Assembly: GCA_036925085.1 (NCBI GenBank)
Contig: JAUPFP010000002.1
Location: forward strand, 5,522,780 to 5,586,779
Source of the DNA: Brachycybe producta
Taxonomy: Eukaryota > Arthropoda > Diplopoda > Playtdesmida > Andrognathidae
Reading direction: 5' to 3'
DNA length: 64,000 nt
Part shown: piece after piece, positions 12,420 through 23,290 of the stretch
Layout of the letters: each line of letters begins with the position of its first letter
Numbering within the stretch: position 1 is the stretch's first letter
Made by a program: the position numbers and the translations under genes
Notes under the pieces: generated by a model
Told to the model about the DNA's origin: nothing
Database searches by the model: none
The model's input: the letters and a program-made list of their open reading frames with translations, nothing else

Positions 12420-12740
12420 TAGTGGGGTAACCCATCATAAATGATGGAAGCAAAATTCACAGGCAATTGTGCGCATGCGCGTCGTTTTTTCCTTTTTTAC
12501 TCCTTTCATTTCAATTTCAGTCACCCCCTTTCACTTTTCTCTCTCTCTCTCCCCATTCTACACTTTCCAAACTTTTCCCCTCACCCCCTCCTACTTTTCT
12601 TTCTCTCCCCCCCCTTCTACACTTTCCAAAGGAAGAGTTCAATATATAGTTGACCTTGAGAAAAAAACGGTTCATTTATTCAAATTTATATAAATTCCGA
12701 CGTGCTTCAATGGTTTTGGTTACTCCACACACACACACAG
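12035..12740 (+). repeat. Duplicated pyrimidine-rich block around (CA)n(TA)n
   Basis: Two direct copies of a block of roughly 270 bp: about 12035-12300 and 12455-12735. Shared phrases in order are CTCCTTTCATTTCAATTTCAG, CACCCCCT, CTACACTTTCCAA, ATATAGTTGA, TTCATTTATTCAAATTTATA and GTTTCAA or GCTTCAA. Between them lies a CA-rich run at 12331-12369 passing into a TA run to 12418. Such duplicated blocks with a microsatellite core are typical of some non-autonomous elements, but no ends are clear. Confidence 0.7.
12331..12419 (+). repeat. (CA)n-(TA)n compound microsatellite
   Basis: CACA-rich run with GACA interruptions followed by about 24 TA units. The TA part can extrude as a cruciform. Confidence 0.95.
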
Positions 12741-14066
12741 ACCGGGGATATTATATATCTATAATATATAATTTTAATTACTAGAAAATACTATTTTAAA
12801 AAAAAATTGTTACTTTCAAAAGATTATTTCTTTTTTACTTTGGTAAAACTTTGACAAAGTTAAAAGTTGGCAGGGATTTCAGTCAGAATATTTGACAAAG
12901 TGTCATTTTATTTTAAAAAAATTATCTTTTATTTCAATTTTATTGTTTTGTTTTTTTTCAGAATATTTAATATCTTTTCAACGTAGTTACTGTAGTTTCA
13001 GTACTTTTAAGTATTTCTTTTTTTAACCCATTCTTTTTTATTGGAAGTTTTTGCATACAACAAATTCAAGGTCTAAGTAATTGTGTTTTCAATCAGAAAA
13101 CAAAAATTTAAATAAAAGAAACCCCCCCCCCCAAAAAAAAAAGGAAAGGATCCATTACTCCATTTTAATGTAAATTACAGAAACAGACAAATTCCCTATA
13201 TTATATTTTGCAAGTTTCATCCTTTCTTGTTAGAGTTGACGTTTTTTATTTGTCACAGCGTGATAAATATTATGATTACTGTTTGTATTTTTAATTAAAT
13301 TATTTTTTTTAATGCATAACATTTTCAGAATTAGAAAATTACAATTGGAAGTATTTTTTTTTTCCTTTGTTGTTTTTTTTTCTCTCAGAGGAAAACGAAG
13401 AAAATGGGAACAACAGTTAATCAACATGTGTCTTGTGTTTTTTGTGTAGCAATTTTCTTGGTGTCAGAATTATGTCTCTAATTTATGTAACTGCACACAC
13501 ACACAAAAAAAAACCAACTTAGGAATTTAATATACGAGCGGTAATACTAGTGTATTTTTTTCTTTCTAGTCTAGAGAAAGACTTTAGAATTTAATTTTGA
13601 ACTGGTCAAAAACCCCACTCAAGATTACTTTTAATTAAAAATAGAATCACATTTGAAAGTTTTTATTTTTTTTTTATTTTAAGTCTTGGTGCAATGAAAC
13701 AAAAAAAGAACGTTTTTTGAGGCGACGTTTTTGGAACTATAACAGGCTGAGATAAACTAGAAAGGCTGAATCACACATGCAGATAAGAATTCAACAGAAA
13801 AAGAAATTTGTCTATTTTGAATAATTGCATTAAATGTAATAATTATTCAAAATAGATCAATTTTTGTCAAATGAATCCAATTTTAATTTTAATTTGACAG
13901 AAAGTAGGCAGAAAAATAAAACGCTCAAATTGTTTCTATTCTGCCATGCAGAATTACATCAATCTACTCGTGCTCGGGCTTTGTGCTCATGTGTGAACTA
14001 AGGGTTCAGAGTTCAGTTACTCGAGAGGCTCGGTGTGGATTTCCGAGAAAATTTAGGATTCGTCCC
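12741..14066. other. Intergenic AT-rich stretch
   Basis: No supported gene. Runs of T, A and C; a small inverted repeat at about 13809-13860 (TTTGTCTATTTTGAATAATT and its complement). Confidence 0.5.
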
Positions 14067-14750
14067 ACCTCTAGCAGTGGCGTAGCTATGACTTGGTTGC
14101 GCCCCCACCGCGTAAAACTATGCGCCCCCCCGGGCTACTTAAAACGTTGCGCTCCATTTAAGTCCTCCTCCACTTAGCCTCATACTGAGGGGGAGGTGCT
14201 ATTTTGATGAACGGCGGATCAGTAGTAACAGTCGGAAGGTTAGGTTTAGTAAAATGAAGCTAGTTGCAGGGGGGCCTGGGGAGCGCAGCCCCCCATTTTT
14301 TTAGCGTTATTAAATCAAATTAGTTCATTTTTCTGACCGTTTTTCCCATTGAACAAATTACGGAACAGTCGGACCAATGGACTAATTTGATTTAATAATT
14401 CTTAAAAAAAAACAGTGTGGGTCTGCGCCCCCCAGACTCCCTGCAACAACTTAATTTTACTAAGCCAAACCTTCGGACTGTTCCTACCATTTTTCCGACT
14501 GTTCGTACCGTTATTCGGACCGTTCCGCTGTTCATCAAAATAGCACCCTCTAAAAAAAATTCTATGCATAATAAACGAAATGAAATTCGATTTATTTTCG
14601 AAAATAACTGAATAAATTAAGCGAGTGATTCGGAATCACTTGTTTAAATTTCATTTCGTTTTTTGCGCCCATAAAGCTCCTGCGCCCCCCCCCCCCCCGC
14701 CCCCGCAGTTGCTGGTCTGGCGGGTCTCTAGCTACGCCACTGACCTCTAG
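14067..14750. mobile_element. hAT-type non-autonomous element with perfect 8-bp TSD
   Basis: The element occupies 14075-14742 and is flanked by the identical octamers ACCTCTAG at 14067-14074 and 14743-14750. Termini are CAGTGGCGTAGCTATGAC and GTCTCTAGCTACGCCACTG, inverted. An 8-bp duplication plus CAG...CTG ends is the hAT hallmark. Both ends carry cytosine-rich GCGCCCCCC phrases. There is no transposase frame. A second element is nested at about 14192-14550. The perfect duplication suggests a fairly young insertion. Confidence 0.9.
14192..14550. mobile_element. Nested foldback MITE inside the hAT element
   Basis: Left end GGAGGTGCTATTTTGATGAAC pairs with right end GTTCATCAAAATAGCACCCTC. Long inner arms also pair: AAGGTTAGGTTTAGTAAAAT and CAGGGGGGCCTGGGG on the left with CCCCCCAGACTCCCTGCA and ATTTTACTAAGCCAAACC on the right. 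A related end is seen at 31740-31765. Confidence 0.8.
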
Positions 14751-14892
14751 TTAAAACGGTTTTTGCACTTTTGAAAAGCTCAGCAAAGTAAGCCTCTTAA
14801 CTTTAAACTAATTCTCTCAAAGAAGTGGTTTTTTTGAGTTGTGCCACTTTTCCAGCCGAGGTGCGATTTAATGAGCCCATATATGTATTTTG

Positions 14893-15092
14893 ATATTTTT
14901 GGTCTTTTCTTCCTAATGTTATTAGACTATGGAATTCTCTTCCTGTGAATAGTTTTTTGTTAGGACGATTTCAATTTCATGATGATGTCTTATTTTTAAA
15001 TAATGACAATCAGTCGTGATTGGGAGCAATCCCTCCCTGCCACATGGCTTTCGAGCTGATTGCAGGTGTACTTAATTGAATTGAATTGAATA
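14893..15092 (+). mobile_element. 5'-truncated LINE, 3' end of reverse transcriptase ORF
   Basis: The + strand reads YFWSFLPNVIRLWNSLPVNS followed by about 23 more codons and a TGA at 15015-15017. The RLWNSLP phrase is the well-known C-terminal signature of many non-LTR retrotransposon ORF2 proteins. A short 3' UTR follows, ending in (TTGAA)n at about 15074-15092, the microsatellite-like tail used by several LINE clades. Everything upstream of about 14893 is missing, as expected from incomplete reverse transcription. Confidence 0.8.
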
Positions 15093-16373
15093 ACAAAATG
15101 ATTGAACTATGGAAAAGCACACTACACAAACGCATGCATAAAATAGACGCAATGCAGCTAATGCAGCATAGAAATGTCCTGTATATAAATGATATACTGT
15201 ATATGGATAATTTTTGCTTCTCCAAAATACTATGAAATATATGTTTATTATTATTATTATTCAACCGATGGCATTCGAGTCATGATTTTATTTAATTCAA
15301 TAAAATGGGAGTGCGTTCAGTTACTAAGCGCTTTTCAAATGGCTCGAACAGCTTTCTTTGTATGAAGAAGACCTTTCATGTACAAAAATTATACTGATCA
15401 TGTTATAATATAAAAGTTTTGTATTTATTTTCGTCATGAGTCGAGGCGCGTGCCTCGTGCATAAGTAAGCGTTTTGAGCCGCTTTGAAAAAACGGCTTAT
15501 CATCTGAACGCACTGTTGAGAAAAAATGTTGGCCACCACTTCTTTTTACCAATTTCATTGCCAAAAATCGACTTGACTTTTTGCTTTTGTTTCTTTTTTT
15601 TTTTCTATTTTCGATTTAATCTAGAAATATACAGTGTGTTTCAGAACAAGTGTTCCAACCCAATCTATTGCTGAAGCAAGGTCAACACGCAACGTTTTGC
15701 CTGCGTAGACATAATTGTGTACAAAAAAAACTTTACATTTCAGGGATGTCCAAACAATACTGTTTTCAGTACCGTTTCTCTCCACTCCAGATCGATGGAA
15801 TCCATCGAAATCCTACTCTGCTAACACTGCATGTTCTGGAAGCAAAATTGAAAAAAAAAACTATTGTGGCACCACCCACACACGTGCACCAGCTGCACGT
15901 GTGTGTATAGGGCTTCACATACCTCGAGATCATACAGAATAGGCACCCCTTAGTGCTCGAAGTGGTCCATGATGACAGAAAAGTAGGGCCCGAGATAATT
16001 CACGTGTGGCTCTTGATAGTTTGTAATAATTTTAGGAAAAAGTTTCTAAAATTGAGAATTTTTTCAAAAGTTTTGACAGATAATAATTTTAGAGAGAAAT
16101 CTCTAAAAATTTCTTTCTTGAGAGGGAATTATTTTCTGACCAGGTTCAGCCATTGGTCGGTTTGACCTGTGATTGAGCCCTGGATGACAGTGTTCTCTCT
16201 CAAGAGCTAAAAGATTAAAACGAGGTGCACAGCTTAGGAATTTTCTGTTGAGTTATTTGTGTTGATTTCATGAATTCATGTATGTATGTATGAATAAGGG
16301 ATTCAAGGAACCCTATAGACCTCCATTGCTTTAATATATGCTTTCATGTATCAAATAACCAACTTTCTTTCAA
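15093..16373. other. Intergenic, no gene recognised
   Basis: Short frames at 15650-15940 are not recognised and overlap one another. An inverted pair around 16025-16130 (TAATTTTAG-GAAAAAGTTTCTAAAA and its relatives) suggests a decayed foldback. A CACGTGCACCAGCTGCACGTGTG hairpin-like phrase lies at about 15882-15903. Confidence 0.45.
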
Positions 16374-16502
16374 TGTTACATGTGTATGCACATGTGCACA
16401 CATGCGCGCATGTGTACGCTCATCTACACACGTGTGCGCATGTGTACGCACGTGTACACAGGTGTATGCACATGTACACACGTGTGTGCATGCACGCACA
16501 TG
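16374..16502 (+). repeat. Alternating purine-pyrimidine block (Z-DNA type)
   Basis: About 125 bp of CA/TG/CG steps built from imperfect repeats such as TGTGTACGCACGTGTACACA. Alternation is nearly unbroken, which is the composition known to favour left-handed Z-DNA, and many sub-words are palindromic. It abuts the minisatellite that begins at about 16503. Plus-strand frames here are rich in Cys/His/Thr but are composition artefacts. Confidence 0.85.
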
Positions 16503-17330
16503 GGTTTTGCACGGGGTTTTTTTTTCCAGGTTTTTCCCGGATTTGCCCTGTTTTTTCCTGGGTTTTTCTCGTTTTTTTTTCAGGATTTTTCCAGGTTTTT
16601 TCCGGTTTTTCCCAGTTATGCCCAGGTTTATCCTGGGTTCTTCCCGGTTTTTTCTCAGTTTTGCCCGGGTTTTTTCCCAGTTTTGCCCGGGTTTTTTCCA
16701 GTTTTGCCCAGGTTTTTTCCGGTTTTTCCTGGGTTCTTCCCGGGTTTTGCCTGTGTTTTTCCCGGTTTTGCTAGGGTTTTTTCCGTTTTTTTCCCCGGTT
16801 TTGCTAGGGTTTTTCCCGGTTTTTCCCAGGTTTTGCCTGGGGTTTTTTCCAGGTTTTGCCTGGGGTTTTTCCCAGGTTTTGCCTGGGGTTTTTCCCAGGT
16901 TTTGCCTGGGTTTTTTCCCAGGTTTTGCCTGGGGTTTTTCCCAGGTTTTGCCTGGGGTTTTTCCCAGGTTTTGCCTGGGGTTTTTCCCAGGTTTTGCCTG
17001 AGGTTTTTCCCAGGTTTTTCTCGGGTTTTTTTCAGTTTTTCCCGGTTTTTCCTGGGTTCTTCCCGGGTTTTGCCTGGGTTCTGTCCAGGTTTTTTCCGGT
17101 TTTGCTAGGGTTTTTCCCAGGTTTTTTCAGGTTTTTTTCCGGATTTCCACAAGTTTTTCCCGGGGGTTTCCGGTTTTCCCCGGGGGTTTCCGGTTTTTCC
17201 CGGATTTTTTTCCGGTTTCCCCGGATTTTTTTCCGGTTTTTTCCGGTTTTTCCTTGATTTTTTCCGGTTTTTCCTGGATTTTTTCCGGTTTTGCCCAGTT
17301 TTTTCCGGTTTTGCCCGGTTTTTCCTGGTG
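16503..17330 (+). repeat. Nearly A-free minisatellite of CCCAGG/TTTT units
   Basis: About 830 bp of degenerate tandem units such as GGTTTTTCCCAGGTTTTGCC (about 25 bp with variants). The plus strand is almost devoid of A, so long frames of Gly-Phe-Phe-Pro type appear in all three phases; the minus strand gives Lys-Pro-Gly-Glu frames. The centre (about 16840-17010) is the most homogeneous. Three open phases at once, with no start or splice context, argue for satellite-like DNA rather than a gene. Confidence 0.9.
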
Positions 17331-17436
17331 ACTCAACTTATCCTGGTAGTGGATGACTTCCAAAAGAGTTTAGACAATGGTAAACAGGTTGACATGGTGT
17401 TTCTTGACTTTTGTAAGTCAAGAAACACAGTCTGAA
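17327..17436 (+). mobile_element. LINE reverse transcriptase fragment
   Basis: A short + strand frame reads TQLILVVDDFQKSLDNGKQ then VDMVFLDFCKSRNTV and a stop. This matches the CR1/Jockey-like reverse transcriptase block of the form TxQLxxVxDDWxxxLDxGxQxDxVxLDFxKAFD, including the first catalytic aspartate context (LDF). Only about 36 codons remain. It begins where the minisatellite at 16503-17330 stops. Confidence 0.75.
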
Positions 17437-19554
17437 ACCAGTTTTTTATTGCAAAAAAGCTTAACTTTTCCCCCTTACTAATTAATATAAAACTATTGTT
17501 AATCAGGATACTTAGAAATATTATTTTAAAAATTAACTCTATAGCAACCCTGTTGTAGATGGGCACTAAGAGCAAACTGCGTCCATTTATTACACAGGTC
17601 TGTAATTGTATTAGATTTTTACTTTTTTGAATTTACGGGGTTCTATGGTCCTCGGAAGTCTGTTGGGCCCTCCTGAGTTCATTTCAGTGCGAACTTGTTA
17701 GGATATGAAAAGTTTTTAAATTTTGTAAATAGAATATCTTACAATAAAATACAAAAAAAAACTTTTCATTAAAATGTATGCGTAAGGATTATTTTCTCAT
17801 ATGTTTAAAAATCCTTATGTGATAGAGAAAAATGGATGTCATTTTTGAAATCAGCTCATCAATTATTTTAAGAATCAGCAAAAAAAAATTCCTGACAATT
17901 TTTAATGACGCTAATTTTGCAGGCCTGTGAATAATTTTCATAAACGTTCATATTTCTAACAAACTTTTCAAATTTATCTAACTTTTATTTTTAAAAGTTT
18001 TTTGACCCAAAATTCTAACGTTAGCTTATTTTTTTTTTTACAAAAAAAAAGTGCAAAGTTGACGTTGTGTGCAAATATAAATACTTTAAGAACCTAGAAA
18101 GTACAATAGTGGCACTCAGTGTGATTGCATGTATTTATTATGTATGAAATTTTATTTTCTTCCCCAAAAAAAAGGATATACTTAAGGGGTTACATTTAGA
18201 ATTAGAAGAAGAAAAAAAAATCTTTTCAAGTGGCTTTCAGGTTCTATGGCGAAAATTCAAGAAGGAAACTTGGCGCTTGAATATCAAGTTTTGAACTCTC
18301 TGAACAAGGTTCCAGCATATGAAATTCTATTTTTATTGTGAAGCATCCTTGAATAGGCTTTTTTTTTCTGTGTTTGAACAAATACCGTTCTTAGGGTTCA
18401 AGTTAAAATTCAATTACTTAATTGTTTGTCTTTGAATTTGGGCCTATGACACAGGGACAAGTGGGGGTGGAGAAAAAAGTGGTATTATTATATGAATTAA
18501 AAGCAAATGTAAATTAGATTTTGGAATATAAAAAATCTCATCCGCTTTTTTGAAACCGTTATTTACATAATGTATCTCCTCCACTTAAAAAGTTCTTGTT
18601 CTTATATCATTCATGATAACGATGCAAATAAAATATATATAAAAAAAAAGCTGAACGGAAACTTCATAATGTGTTACAGCCAACATGAAAAATCAGTCAT
18701 TCGGCACAATTTCTAGACAATGTGCAAAAACCACCTTGTTGGTACTAAATCCTATAAAAGCAACGCGGAAAATACAGTTTTAATTTTTTAAAAAATAAAA
18801 CTAGGTAGAGGCTAGAATTAAGAGGTTAGAGGTGAAACTATTCTTGTTCAGAATAGAAGTAGTCTTTAACCAGGTTCTTTGTTAGAAAAATGCATTAATG
18901 TGTTTGCTTTCACTAAATAGGCCTACTATTTAGTTTTACCAGAGATGTAATGTAATTAAACCAAAATTAAGTCAAATATTTGGTAGGCATTTTAAACGTC
19001 ATTAAAAGTGATAACATGTTTTGTTTTTGTATTTAATTATCAACAATGTCAAATTAATTACTTTTAATAACATTTTAATAGTAATAGCAACACTTACTTT
19101 TGAAAAGAAATTATTTAATGTATTATTAATTAAATCACAACAAAAAGAATTAAATTATAAATTAGTTTTGGGATCCGTTGAAACTGCTTAACTATTACAG
19201 AGTAGTTTATACGATTTTAAAATTTAAAATTAGTTTAATGTAGTTTTACAGAAGTTTACGTCTATCTCTGGCTTTACGCAAACGTCCAGAATAGACTCAT
19301 TGATGTCTTCGTTTACGTTTCAACACATTACCTACAACAATAGCAAAATATGTTGGGGTTTATCACAGAAATGATGGGTTTCCACATTGACTTAGCACAT
19401 CTATAGAATAACCGATTTTCCACTTTTACAGCAAACATACACGCAAAAGAGAAATTTCTATAAGAATATAAGAATAAAAAGAATTGTAATGATGCGGTTT
19501 CATATCCGAATCTCATATAATAAAGATGAAAAAGGAAAAAAAGTAGCTTAAATG
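17437..19554. other. Intergenic with decayed foldback relics
   Basis: No exon supported. At 18250-18420 the phrases TTCAAGAAGGAAAC, GAACTCTCTGAACAAGGTTCCA and GTTCTTAGGGTTCAAG belong to family F3, other copies of which lie near 20150, 33960, 46350 and 54460. At 18665-18780 a GTTACAGCCAACATGAAAAATC stretch resembles 24604-24640. Otherwise AT-rich. Confidence 0.5.
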
Positions 19555-19922
19555 TCTAGACTGTAGACCATGGTTTCCCAAACTGGGGTACATGTACCCC
19601 TAGAGGGGAGGGTACACGAGAATTTCTTAAAATGGTATACGGAACGCTTACCGCACTCTTACTTTTATAATTATTTTTTCTTGAAAATACTGATATATTT
19701 TTTTAACCATATTTTTATTGTGAAGTAAAATTTTAAGCAAAAATGCATTTTGTATTTTAATCGGAAAAGGTTTTTATTTTACTAGAATCCTACAAACAAA
19801 TTAGGTGGACCATTTCTCCTCTTTCTCTAGCATGCTTATAAAATTTTAGGAATACACGAAAATACACAGAATTCTAATAAAGGAACACGGGCTGAAAAGT
19901 TTGGGAACCCCTGCTCTAGACT
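19555..19922. mobile_element. hAT-type MITE with perfect 8-bp TSD
   Basis: Identical octamers TCTAGACT at 19555-19562 and 19915-19922 bound a 352-bp element (19563-19914). Ends are GTAGACCATGGTTTCCCAAACT and AGTTTGGGAACCCCTGC, inverted with a few changes; the GGTTCCCAAACT motif is common in hAT termini. The interior is AT-rich without an ORF. Confidence 0.9.
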
Positions 19923-20755
19923 TGTTTTATACGAGAAGAAACGATTTTTAGTCTTGATAACGATATTTACTTTGTTTTTTTCAAGTTTGAGTTTAGTGTT
20001 AGATGGGTTAACACGTTTTCTACATTTACTATATAATTATATGTACTTGAATTCGATCACTGATACTTAAAAGTAGATAAACAACTACTGTATGTCTATT
20101 ATTGTGCCACTATGTGTTTTTAATCTGGCTTTGTGTGCTCTTTTAGGCCTGAATTCGAGAAGGAAACTTACAGCATTTGATTTAAAACTTGAACCTTCTA
20201 AGCAGGGTTCCAAAAAAAAAACCTGTCCAAACTGTGCTCAGTAAAACAATATTTTTCGGAACAGGTTGAATTGATTTAAATTATTTCATGTAAAATTTAC
20301 ATTTTAAATCTCAATTTAACATTATTAATTTAAAAAAAAAAACAGTTTTAAAAATGAGTTTAAGTTATAGTGAATCACTTATTGATTCACTTTTTTGTGT
20401 TGGAAATTCAAATTATTATATTGTAATATGATTGTTTAAAAAACTTTCAGAAACTACAGCCCCAAAATTACTTGGAAAAATCTGCAAAAAGTGCGCTAGC
20501 ATCGTTTTTATTGGTCTTTTTTGTCCGAAGGTTATACGACAATGAAATGCTCTTCCTAAATAGGCTATTGATGATGTAATTAATAAATTTTGGGTTTCAA
20601 TTTTCATGACTGCATTTATATTTTTTTATATTTGCAATGCAGTTTATTTTTTGTAGTTATTATATATTGACAATGCATCTAGCAGCACTTGGATCTTACG
20701 GTCCCGCTGCCATAGGCCAATCGGCTGCTTGCTGCTTGCGGGACACAGGAGCGGG

Positions 20756-20894
20756 AGCAGTAGTCAGAAGGTCGTTGAACGTCCAACGTATGGCGGGAAA
20801 TGGGGCCACCCATACCAAGGCTGCAGCACCGCCGGCTTGTGTGGCCCCATTGCTCGCCGTATGTTGGATGTCCCGCGGCCTTCAAACTACCGCT
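20756..20894. repeat. GC-rich foldback in AT-rich surroundings
   Basis: Arms of about 60 bases: the left contains AAGGTCGTTGAACGTCCAAC, GTATGGCGGGAAATGGGGCCAC, and the right their complements GTGGCCCCATTGCTCGCCGTAT and GTTGGATGTCCCGCGGCCTT. The centre is GCACCGCCGGC. Frames on both strands are mirror images of one another, so they are not coding. Confidence 0.8.
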
Positions 20895-21003
20895 GTAATG
20901 AGAGGTAATAACGATTAAGTCCTGTTTGAAATAACTTTATTAATGTGACGCGCCTGCTGAAGCCATCTTAGCTTATGCGCACGCGTTTTATGTTTCTTTT
21001 AAG

Positions 21004-21273
21004 GAAGTCACTGGGCTCCGAGAAGACGAAACCGCAGTGGTCAAATCTATCAAAGAATTCCTGTGGAATCCTCCTGAGGAAGTGACCAAGTTGATCCTGC
21101 CTCCGAGGATAAGATTCTCACGTTTTAACAGCAGAGCTAGGATGTATGATGCATGGGACTGGGTGCCACAAGAGGTGGACGTTCTTCTTTCTATTTACTG
21201 TCTAAAAAGTGGTGACGGCCCAAGACATGTTGATGTACGGCATCGGGTGTCGGAAGCCCAATCCCAAATCTGA
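21004..21273 (+). CDS. Exon-like open frame, unrecognised protein
   Basis: A pyrimidine stretch ending TTTCTTTTAAG precedes an open frame of 89 codons plus TGA, starting EVTGLREDETAVVKSIKEFL and containing WNPPEEVTKLILPPRIRFS and ARMYDAWDWVPQEVDVLLS. Composition (Trp, Asp, Arg; balanced) is protein-like and more GC-rich than the flanks. It would be a terminal exon. I do not recognise the family; an old transposon-derived gene fragment is equally possible. No upstream partner exon is evident, and no AATAAA lies close downstream. Confidence 0.35.
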   Translation, partial: EVTGLREDETAVVKSIKEFLWNPPEEVTKLILPPRIRFSRFNSRARMYDAWDWVPQEVDVLLSIYCLKSGDGPRHVDVRHRVSEAQSQI

Positions 21274-21793
21274 CCCTCATGATTATTTCTGGGTTCAACG
21301 GAGCCGAACTTGGGCACCCGTCTTCCATAGAACCTTATGTTAAAGTTGACTGTGAAAAGTTTATGCCCTTAGGAAGGAAACTTTTGGCATGCTTGTGACT
21401 TTTTTGCCCTCAACCCGGCTCACTTCGGGTTGTTCCAAAAATAAGGCCACCAAAAGAAATCCTAAAAATTAGATCAATTTCAAAAATTCATAAAAAGCTT
21501 ATTTTGAAAGATATCACCATGCAACAAGGACTTTTGGTTTATTTTTCTTTTGCTCTGCTACTTTCTATTATTAGACTTTTAATTTTATTTAAATTATGAG
21601 GAAAAATCTGAGATGAGGAAGTCCTGAGGCTCTAAAAATGTGGCCATTGCATAAATCGCATCCTGTCTCCTTTCGCTCCATCATTATTCTCATTTATTCC
21701 ATAAAATGTTAGATCATAATTAATGACTGTAATTTCCGTTATATTCTCTGCAAATATAAGCACCGATTACAATTATTTGTCATTGGGTGTTAC

Positions 21794-21826
<33 letters not shown>

Positions 21827-22325
21827 GAGTGAGAGAGAGTGAAGAAGGGTCTAAAAGACTAAAACACACAGGTAATAAATTTCCAACGAAACATAATGTG
21901 AGGTTATTTTTCTTTTCTTCTTGTATTCTCGATTTGTTCCGAGCTATTTTTTTTTCCAAGTTTTAATAACGAACAAGTTTGGAAGAAAAAAAAATTGTTC
22001 TATTTTTCCAGTGTTAGTGTGTCATGTTAATAATAGTAACATGATTAATGAGGTGTGATTCAGAAAATTATTATTAGGTTTATTATACTAGAAAAAGGGA
22101 GGAGAGGACTATAGGAAAAAGGAGAATAATGAAATTATTACAAGATTTGCATTTTTACAAGGAAGCTTTTACAGAAACGACATTAAGGTGACTGAACAGA
22201 TATTTGTTTTAGACGCTTTTTTTTAGAAACAACATTTCAAAACTAGAATTGGTAGAAAATTATGCTAAACGTTTTTAAAAAAAATTAAAAATTTGTAGCA
22301 GTTTGAAAGTGACCCTTTTTTTCGG

Positions 22326-22344
22326 GGGGGGGGGGGGGGGGGGG
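22326..22344 (+). repeat. Poly-G run
   Basis: About 19 consecutive G. Unusual in this AT-rich DNA; may form a quadruplex or be a sequencing-length artefact. Confidence 0.9.
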
Positions 22345-23290
22345 TTCCATTGACATTTCATGAAAAACTATTTTCGCCCTTTTCAAGCTGATGTCATAAA
22401 AAGTTTATTTTTAAAAATATCATCATGGATGGAAGAAGAAAAAGTATTATCAGTGATCACCATTATTGGCAACTATTCTAGTATCTAAAGCACTTTGAAC
22501 AAACGTACGATTTTGAACCTTACATGTACTTAAAAATAGAAGGACCTTTACCAAATTTATGTAAAGCAATCAGCGTGAAGCCAATACATGAAAGTATGTG
22601 CTATACTTTTTAATTGCTCTAAATAATTTTTAATGAGAGTTCTTCAAAAGGGGATTCTATGGGATTTAACATGGAGTTAAAAAATGTGCGATTTTAAATA
22701 TTATTTAAAAATAGAAGGACCTTTTCAAAATTTATATAAAGCGACCACTTAATGAACAATACTTTCTATTGCATTTGGCGCTTTAATTTATCTTCATTGA
22801 ACGATTTTGAGACTTTTTCTCGAAGTTTTAGTAACAACACCATTTAGTAACACTCCTATACTGTATGTCTCATTGTCGTTTGCTCTTATGAAAAGAAAAT
22901 CAAACTATTTTAAAAACTAGAATAGTATTTGATTATGTTAACATTTTTTTCATGAATGGTTTGTTTCAAAATAAACTTTTTATATTGTAGTTTAATATTA
23001 TAATTCTAGTTTAATATAGTTTAATCATGGCGTAAGAATCCTAGCCACATTTTCATGATTAATATATTTTAAAATAAAGTTTTTATGGCATTTTGAGAAG
23101 AAGAAAAAAAAGACGAAAATAATTTCATTTACATATTTTACATTTACAAATAATTTAATTTTCAAACAGTAATAAATAGTTCATTTTATTTTATACTATT
23201 GTCAGTTTACTGATAACATTTTGAATTTTTTTCTTACTGTTTGTGAAATAAAGTCGACGTTTATTCACCCCATAGTGATATTAATATAAT

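Noticed and set aside
16346-17363. Long plus-strand frames (up to 242 codons) of Gly-Phe-Pro type and minus-strand Lys-Pro-Gly frames
   Set aside because: All phases are open at once because the minisatellite lacks A on one strand; no start, splice or family support.
20637-20918. Frames of 93 and 68 codons on opposite strands
   Set aside because: They mirror each other across a palindrome, as expected from an inverted repeat.
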